Of a DNA stretch of 37,681 nucleotides, positions 33,805-37,681 are shown one piece after another. The notes beneath the pieces were generated by a model. The model searched no databases and was not told the DNA's origin. It saw only the letters and a program-made list of their open reading frames with translations. Numbering within the stretch: position 1 is the stretch's first letter; each line of letters begins with the position of its first letter. A program made the position numbers and the translations under genes. The stretch comes from Anaerolineae bacterium. GTDB lineage: Bacteria > Chloroflexota > Anaerolineae > DRVO01. The stretch spans positions 1-37,681 of the forward strand of contig JABLXR010000007.1 in NCBI GenBank assembly GCA_013178015.1, given 5' to 3'.

Positions 33805-34676
33805 AGGAGTGCGTCGTCCTCAGCGGCAAGGGAGGAACGGGGAAGACCAGCGTGCTGGCTGCCCTGGCGGACCTGGCCGCCCGCGACCATAAGCTCGTTC
33901 TGGCCGATGCCGACGTGGACGCCGCCAACCTCGAGTTGCTGGTATCTCCTCGCCTTGCCGAGCGCCACGACTTCGTGGGCGGAAGGGTAGCAGAGATAGA
34001 CCCCGACCTCTGCCGTGGCTGCGAGCTATGTCTCGAGGTGTGCCGGTTTGGAGCCATCCTCGACGGCGAGGGCCTGCGCGTGGATCCAGTGGGGTGCGAG
34101 GGCTGCGCTTCCTGTTTCTACAGCTGCCCGGCCAACGCCATCGAGATGCGGGATCGCCTTTCCGGGCAGTGGTTCCGGTCTGAAACTGACCTCGGGCCCC
34201 TGTTCCACGCCCGGCTTTCTCCCGGCCAGGAGAACTCGGGCAAGCTGGTGGCTCAGGTGAAGATGGCTGCCCGTCTGAGGGCGGCCAGCGAGAAGGCCGA
34301 TCTGCTCCTGGTAGACGGACCTCCGGGCATCGGATGCCCCGCCATCGCCGCCACCAGCGGCGCTCAGCTGGCGCTGCTCGTGGCCGAGCCCAGCGTCTCC
34401 GGCGTCCACGACCTGGCCCGCATCCTGGCCACCACCCGGCACTTTGGCGTGCCCGCTGTGGTCTGCATCAACAAGGCCGACATCAACCTCACCCAGACCG
34501 AGCGGATCGGCGAAATGTGCTCTCGCGAGGGCGTACCGCTCCTGGGCCAGATACCATTCGATCCCGCCATGGTAGAGACCTTGGTGCGGCTGGAGCCGGT
34601 GACCAGGGCGGCCGGTAGTCCAGCAGCCGAAGCGGTGCGGTCGCTGTGGGAGGAGCTCAGGCCGAGGCTGGTCTAG
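33801..34676 (+). CDS. MinD-superfamily ATPase with inserted ferredoxin domain, second copy
   Basis: This 291-residue paralog of the preceding gene has GKGGTGKTS at 9-17, ADADVDAANLEL, and two 4Fe-4S motifs (Cys71, 74, 77, 81 and Cys99, 102, 105, 109), followed by VDGPPGIGCPAIAA. The GTG start at 33801 overlaps the stop of the first copy. Tandem, coupled copies suggest a heterodimer, comparable in principle to paired Nbp35/Cfd1 proteins, although this is inference. Confidence 0.9.
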   Translation: MKECVVLSGKGGTGKTSVLAALADLAARDHKLVLADADVDAANLELLVSPRLAERHDFVGGRVAEIDPDLCRGCELCLEVCRFGAILDGEGLRVDPVGCEGCASCFYSCPANAIEMRDRLSGQWFRSETDLGPLFHARLSPGQENSGKLVAQVKMAARLRAASEKADLLLVDGPPGIGCPAIAATSGAQLALLVAEPSVSGVHDLARILATTRHFGVPAVVCINKADINLTQTERIGEMCSREGVPLLGQIPFDPAMVETLVRLEPVTRAAGSPAAEAVRSLWEELRPRLV

Positions 34677-34708
34677 TCTAGTGGGGGGTCACCGGGGAGG
34701 TTGCTCGC

Positions 34709-35170
34709 ATGATTGAGATAGAGGCCGACAAGTGCACCGGCTGCAGGGTCTGTGTGGAGACGTGTCCAGTGGGAGCCATCCGGGTCGCCGGTGGGGTGGC
34801 GCGGGTGGACGCCGAGCTCTGCCGCCAATGCGGTGATTGCGTGTCAGCCTGCCCCCGGGGCGCCATCACAGAGGTTGTGCCTCCGGTGGTGGTGAACCTG
34901 CCTAAGGAGCCTCAGGTCACCGCCCAGCTCGCCGCTCCTGTAGTGACCAGGAGCGCCGGTTGGCTCGCCCGAGTGGCCCCGGTGGCGGCAGCCGTGGCCA
35001 GCTTCGTGGGTAGAGAGGTCTTGCCCCTGGTCCTGGACCGGATGGCGTCCCGAGCACCGGACGTTGGCGGCGCCGCCGATTCCGGCGTGACCACGTATCC
35101 CGGCTACCAGCGGAACCGGCGGCAGCCGGGGCGGCAGCGCCACCGGCAGCGCGGGAGGCGCGGCTTCTGA
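34709..35170 (+). CDS. 2x[4Fe-4S] ferredoxin with hydrophobic and basic tail
   Basis: This 153-residue protein begins with two 4Fe-4S motifs (Cys9, 12, 15, 19 and Cys38, 41, 44, 48). After about residue 80 follows a hydrophobic segment (SAGWLARVAPVAAAVASF, then LPLVLDRM) that could touch a membrane, and an Arg/Gln-rich basic C-terminus. It is likely an electron donor or acceptor for the neighbouring ferredoxin ATPases. The ATG at 34709 is preceded by GGGGAGG at a short distance. Confidence 0.85.
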   Translation: MIEIEADKCTGCRVCVETCPVGAIRVAGGVARVDAELCRQCGDCVSACPRGAITEVVPPVVVNLPKEPQVTAQLAAPVVTRSAGWLARVAPVAAAVASFVGREVLPLVLDRMASRAPDVGGAADSGVTTYPGYQRNRRQPGRQRHRQRGRRGF

Positions 35171-35229
35171 GCCTTCCGTGTCCACCTTAGCGGACCCTGT
35201 GATCGCGTAGAGCAGATAGGAGGAAACCA

Positions 35230-35604
35230 ATGCGGATCGCCTTCTCTAGCGGTGGCCCTGAAGGGTTGGAGGCCACCATCCACCCCCACTTCGGCCGCTG
35301 TCCCTGGTTTACCTTGGTGGACGTGGCCAATGGTCGCGCTAGCTCGGTTCAGACAGTGGCCAATCCGTACTACGCTCGGCATGAGCCTGGGCAAGTTCCC
35401 GCCTTCATCCACCAGCAGGGAGCTCAGGTCATGATCACGGGCGGCATGGGCGGCCGCGCGGTGGACCTCTTCCAGCAACTGGGCGTGGAGCCGATCACGG
35501 GGGCGTCGGGCACCGTGCGTCAGGCGCTGGACCAGTACCTGTCAGGGTCACTCCAGGGAGCGGGTGCCTGCCGAGAGCACGAAGGCCCCATGGGCCTGGG
35601 GTAA
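35230..35604 (+). CDS. NifX/NifB-domain Fe-Mo cofactor-binding-like protein 2
   Basis: This 124-residue COG1433-type protein has MRIAFSSGGPEGLEA, HFGRCPWFTLVDV, GQVPAFIHQQGAQVMITGGMGGRAVDLF, and GTVRQALDQYLSG. It shares the fold and the closing GTVRQA pattern with the first NifX-like protein. AGGAGGAAACC precedes the ATG. It is the last gene of the plus-strand operon, and a hairpin shared with the convergent genes follows. Confidence 0.88.
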   Translation: MRIAFSSGGPEGLEATIHPHFGRCPWFTLVDVANGRASSVQTVANPYYARHEPGQVPAFIHQQGAQVMITGGMGGRAVDLFQQLGVEPITGASGTVRQALDQYLSGSLQGAGACREHEGPMGLG

Positions 35605-35674
35605 GGGGAGGGTGCCAGAGCGATACCAGGTAGGCAGTTATCGCGGACGCGCTCGGCCCCATGCTATAGACCAC

Positions 35675-35712
35675 AGCCGAGGCCCGGCGCCATAGAGCAC
35701 CGGGCCTCGGCT
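35675..35712. terminator. Bidirectional hairpin terminator
   Basis: AGCCGAGGCCCGG (35675-35687) and CCGGGCCTCGGCT (35700-35712) form a perfect 13-bp stem with a 12-base loop. It lies between the convergent NifX-like gene (+) and the DUF5320 gene (-), and probably ends both transcripts. Confidence 0.75.
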
Positions 35713-35723
35713 AGCGTCCGCCG

Positions 35724-36083
35724 TTATTCGCTCTCACTCTCGAGGTCCCGCAGGCGGGTCTCGATTTCACCCAGCACGGACTTTAGCGCCTCCTGCTGGG
35801 CCCGCAGAGCTTGCGCCTCCTGCTCTCGGGTGGGAGCAGGGGCCGGCGGGACCGCTCCCCATCCCCAACCTGGGTACACACCGGCCCGAGCCCAGCCCGG
35901 TAGCCCGGTAGCGTAGTACCAGTTGCGCCAGCCCCATCCACCGCCTCGCCCACCCCAGAAGCCGAGCCCTCGGCCTCCTAGCGGGTTGGCGAAGCCCGGC
36001 ACTGGGTAGCCGGCGCAGTAGCCTGCCGCTCTGCCTGTCATCGGACCCATCCCGGCGGGCCCTGTCCTGTCACCTCTCGGCAT
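35724..36083 (-). CDS. DUF5320-family Gly/Trp-rich small protein, first copy
   Basis: This 119-residue protein starts MPRGDRTGPAGMGPMTG and has RAAGYCAGYP, then Gly/Trp-rich sequence, and a C-terminal coiled-coil-like helix (residues about 86-117, EQEAQALRAQQEAL). The DUF5320 family is found beside Fe-S ATPase genes; its function is unknown. Ribosome binding site GGAGGTGTGAT precedes the ATG at 36083. It is the last gene of the padR operon. Confidence 0.85.
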   Translation of the reverse strand: MPRGDRTGPAGMGPMTGRAAGYCAGYPVPGFANPLGGRGLGFWGGRGGGWGWRNWYYATGLPGWARAGVYPGWGWGAVPPAPAPTREQEAQALRAQQEALKSVLGEIETRLRDLESESE

Positions 36084-36115
36084 ATCACACCTCCAAGTGT
36101 CTTGTGTCGGTCAAC

Positions 36116-36343
36116 TCACCAACGTCTGCGGCCACGGCCGCCCCTCCGCCCCAGGCCAAGCCCGAGACCTGCCCCCAGCCGGCCGAACACCCGTGGCCAG
36201 CCGCTGAAGAACCGACCCGCCGCCCCGGCGTAGCCTACCGCGGCCTGTCCCGGTCGGTTGGGCAGACGAACGGCGCAGTACCCGCGTGCTCCTCCGGTCA
36301 TGGGACCCGCACCTCGCGGTCCGGTACCATCGAAACCAGGCAT
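36116..36343 (-). CDS. DUF5320-type Gly-rich small protein, second copy
   Basis: This 75-residue protein begins MPGFDGTGPRGAGPMTGG and has ARGYCAVRLPNR, then becomes Gly/Arg-rich. It shares the GPMTGxAxGYC core with the first copy. A full AGGAGGTGAT precedes the ATG at 36343. The in-frame GTG at 36352 lies inside that site and is not used as start here. It lacks the helical C-terminal half of the first copy. Confidence 0.75.
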   Translation of the reverse strand: MPGFDGTGPRGAGPMTGGARGYCAVRLPNRPGQAAVGYAGAAGRFFSGWPRVFGRLGAGLGLGLGRRGGRGRRRW

Positions 36344-36390
36344 GTCAATCACCTCCTGTCCTGTCTCGTGAGTGCGGACTCTCTACAGCC

Positions 36391-36780
36391 TCACTGGCGA
36401 TACGTGCGCTCGTACTCCTCCAGAAACCGATGGAGGATGCGGTCCGTTGCCCGGAGCTGTTCCGCCCAGGCGTGGAGCAGCTCCTCTCCTCTGGGAGTCA
36501 GGCGGTAGACTCGGCGCGGGGGGCCAAGGGAACCCTGGCTCTCCCAGCCTGAGACCACCATGCCCTCGGCTTCCATTGCGTCCAGAGTGCGGTATACGGT
36601 GCTGGCATCAACCGGGTACTGATCGAAACCGACCTCGGTCAGGCCGTTGATCAGGTCATAGCCATGCCCGGCCCCGCGCCGGAGCAGGAGCAGCAAGGCG
36701 GGCTGCACGAACCCACGGATTTGACTGGGGCCTCCACCCCTTCCACCTCGCCATCTGCCCCTAGGCCCTCTCGGCGGCAC
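36391..36780 (-). CDS. PadR-family transcriptional regulator
   Basis: The protein of about 129 residues has an N-terminal Arg/Gly-rich arm, then the PadR winged helix-turn-helix: VQPALLLLLRRGAGHGYDLI, VDASTVYRTLDAMEAEGMV, and RRVYRLTPRGEELL, and a C-terminal dimerisation helix. PadR proteins usually repress their own operon. The GTG at 36780 has GGAGGAGG upstream; GTG 36801 is an alternative. Downstream in the same operon lie both DUF5320-type genes. Confidence 0.87.
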   Translation of the reverse strand: MPPRGPRGRWRGGRGGGPSQIRGFVQPALLLLLRRGAGHGYDLINGLTEVGFDQYPVDASTVYRTLDAMEAEGMVVSGWESQGSLGPPRRVYRLTPRGEELLHAWAEQLRATDRILHRFLEEYERTYRQ

Positions 36781-36827
36781 CGGCTCGCCTCCTCCATACA
36801 CCGGCTCAAGTCACTAGATGCGCCACG

Positions 36828-36889
36828 CTAGTTGCGTTACGCAAGTAGATGATAGCACCTAGTTGGGCTGGCTGTCAAGACCCGTCTTG
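36828..36889 (-). promoter_or_regulatory. padR promoter with palindromic operators
   Basis: On the minus strand TTGACA (36873-36878) is separated by 18 bases from TATCAT (36849-36854). Just downstream of the -10 lies an inverted repeat, TTGCG-TTA-CGCAA (36832-36844), extendable to 9-base arms with one mismatch (36828-36848). A second palindrome, CAAGAC-CC-GTCTTG (36876-36889), overlaps the -35. Both are well placed for autorepression. Confidence 0.65.
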
Positions 36890-37219
36890 CCCTCGTGGCG
36901 CTTCAATCCTGGGGTGGTTATCCTTCGGCACCGGGGCCTCCCGCGTCTGGCTGAACGGAGCCAGGCATCCCCAAGTCGCGGTTGGAGACGGTTCGCTCGC
37001 CCTCAGAGCCCGGCCTGAGCCTGCCGTAGGCGCGACGCGGAGAGGAGCTCAGAGCCGTCCTGGCACGCACCCGAAGAGGAGCGGCGACGAATCTTAACGT
37101 CAGCGCGTGACAGTACGGGACGACTCGTCGTGTGAGCTCACACTACTCCGCCCAATACGGGAAACTCGCCTTCGGCTTCCGTAAGAGCCGGAGCAAAGCT
37201 TCAGCCGGCCCGAGGTCGG
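36890..37219. other. Gene-free stretch with a 14-bp palindrome
   Basis: No gene is recognised. A perfect palindrome, GTGTGAGCTCACAC, lies at 37130-37143. The open frames that cross this region lack family character. Confidence 0.45.
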
Positions 37220-37248
37220 TTGACCGAATCGGAGGCAGAGGGCACAAT
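37220..37248 (+). promoter_or_regulatory. Possible promoter of the DUF116 gene
   Basis: TTGACC (37220-37225) is followed after 17 bases by CACAAT (37243-37248). It lies 142 bases before the chosen ATG (92 before the in-frame GTG at 37340). Confidence 0.45.
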
Positions 37249-37390
37249 CCCGGCCGGAGCGTCCCCGCCTCTAGGGCGGCTGGTGCTGGGCGGGTGACGG
37301 ACGGACACCAGCGACAAGATCGCCACAGCCACCCGCTCGGTGAGCACCGACGAGCCGATCGGCACTGGCCGACAAGCGGAGAGAGCCTAC

Positions 37391-37681
37391 ATGCTGGTAC
37401 AGAACCGACCCGTGGCAATCGAGGGCGCCACGGTCCCTGAGAATCTTGGCGGAGTATCCCCAGACAGGCGGATGCTACTGCTGCCCCACTGCCTGCGCCC
37501 TAGCGATGGCTGTCCTGGGCGCATGACCAAGCAAGGACTGGACTGCAGCGCCTGTCAGCGCCAGGATTGCACCATCTGGCAGATCATCCAAGAGGCGAAG
37601 GCTCTGGGGTACACGAACATCTGCGTTGCCCCTGGTGGGCGTCTGGCCGCCCGACGAGTGATCGAGACTGCACCTGAGGCT
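37391..37681 (+). CDS. DUF116-family protein, truncated by the window end
   Basis: The 97 visible codons carry MLLLPHCLRPSDGC, GLDCSACQRQDCTI, and GYTNICVAPGGRLAARRVI, matching DUF116 (COG1852) with its conserved cysteines, which suggest an Fe-S or metal site. Start ATG 37391 has GGAGAGAG upstream; GTG 37340 is in frame and would add 17 residues. The reading frame is still open at the right edge. DUF116 is uncharacterised; its place beside the Fe-S ATPase operon is suggestive. Confidence 0.75.
   Translation, partial: MLVQNRPVAIEGATVPENLGGVSPDRRMLLLPHCLRPSDGCPGRMTKQGLDCSACQRQDCTIWQIIQEAKALGYTNICVAPGGRLAARRVIETAPEA

Noticed and set aside
31355-35604. Nitrogenase cofactor (nif) operon
   Set aside because: NifX-like folds are present but NifB radical-SAM, NifE, NifN, NifH, NifD and NifK are absent, so a nif label is not supported.
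37132-37440. 102-codon frame upstream of and overlapping the DUF116 gene
   Set aside because: Its sequence is rich in Arg, His and Gly without family features, and the overlapping frame carries clear DUF116 motifs.

Overview
The window is a dense, GC-rich bacterial chromosome segment with about 37 protein genes, one tRNA, short spacers, frequent GTG/TTG starts and many 4-base stop/start overlaps. No phage, insertion sequence, CRISPR array or rRNA is visible. The gene content (a two-subunit transketolase, a bifunctional phosphoglucose/phosphomannose isomerase, GH172, several Uro-D-like proteins, and Mrp plus ferredoxin-ATPase genes typical of anaerobes) would suit a Chloroflexota bacterium such as Anaerolineae. 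That assignment is inference and no marker settles it.

Left part (1-15000). A degenerate tandem repeat and tRNA-Gly(CCC) lead into an N4-GlcNAc-asparaginase-like hydrolase overlapping a DUF2723 membrane protein. A CooC-like ATPase, rsmI and a sugar-phosphate isomerase then form an operon with a visible promoter. They are followed by a SWIM zinc-finger miniprotein, a flippase-like membrane protein, acpS, trpS and the split transketolase. On the minus strand lie lgt and comEC.

Middle (15000-20520). A minus-strand operon with a good promoter runs SAM hydrolase, murA, a 54-residue gene, galE, galT and a GT4 glycosyltransferase, ending at a 13-bp hairpin. It combines peptidoglycan precursor and UDP-sugar steps. 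The small gene overlaps both murA and galE by four bases.

Catabolic island (20600-30570). A GH172 (DUF2961) enzyme, two beta-propeller proteins, an MDR dehydrogenase, a xylose-isomerase-like TIM barrel and two divergent Uro-D-superfamily proteins suggest processing of an unusual sugar or of methylated compounds. No transporter is present, but a possible eroded C-terminus of a solute-binding protein is seen at 29120-29238.

Right part (30570-37681). A divergent XRE-cupin regulator faces a seven-gene plus-strand operon: Mrp/NBP35 ATPase, NifX-like protein, Cys-rich mini zinc ribbon, two tandem MinD-type ATPases with inserted 2x[4Fe-4S] ferredoxin domains, a stand-alone 2x[4Fe-4S] ferredoxin, and a second NifX-like protein. 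It converges, at a shared hairpin, on a PadR regulator with two small Gly-rich DUF5320-type proteins. A truncated DUF116 gene ends the window. No nitrogenase or nif gene is visible, so this looks like a metallocofactor or Fe-S handling system of unknown target, and it is the best candidate for an undescribed system here.
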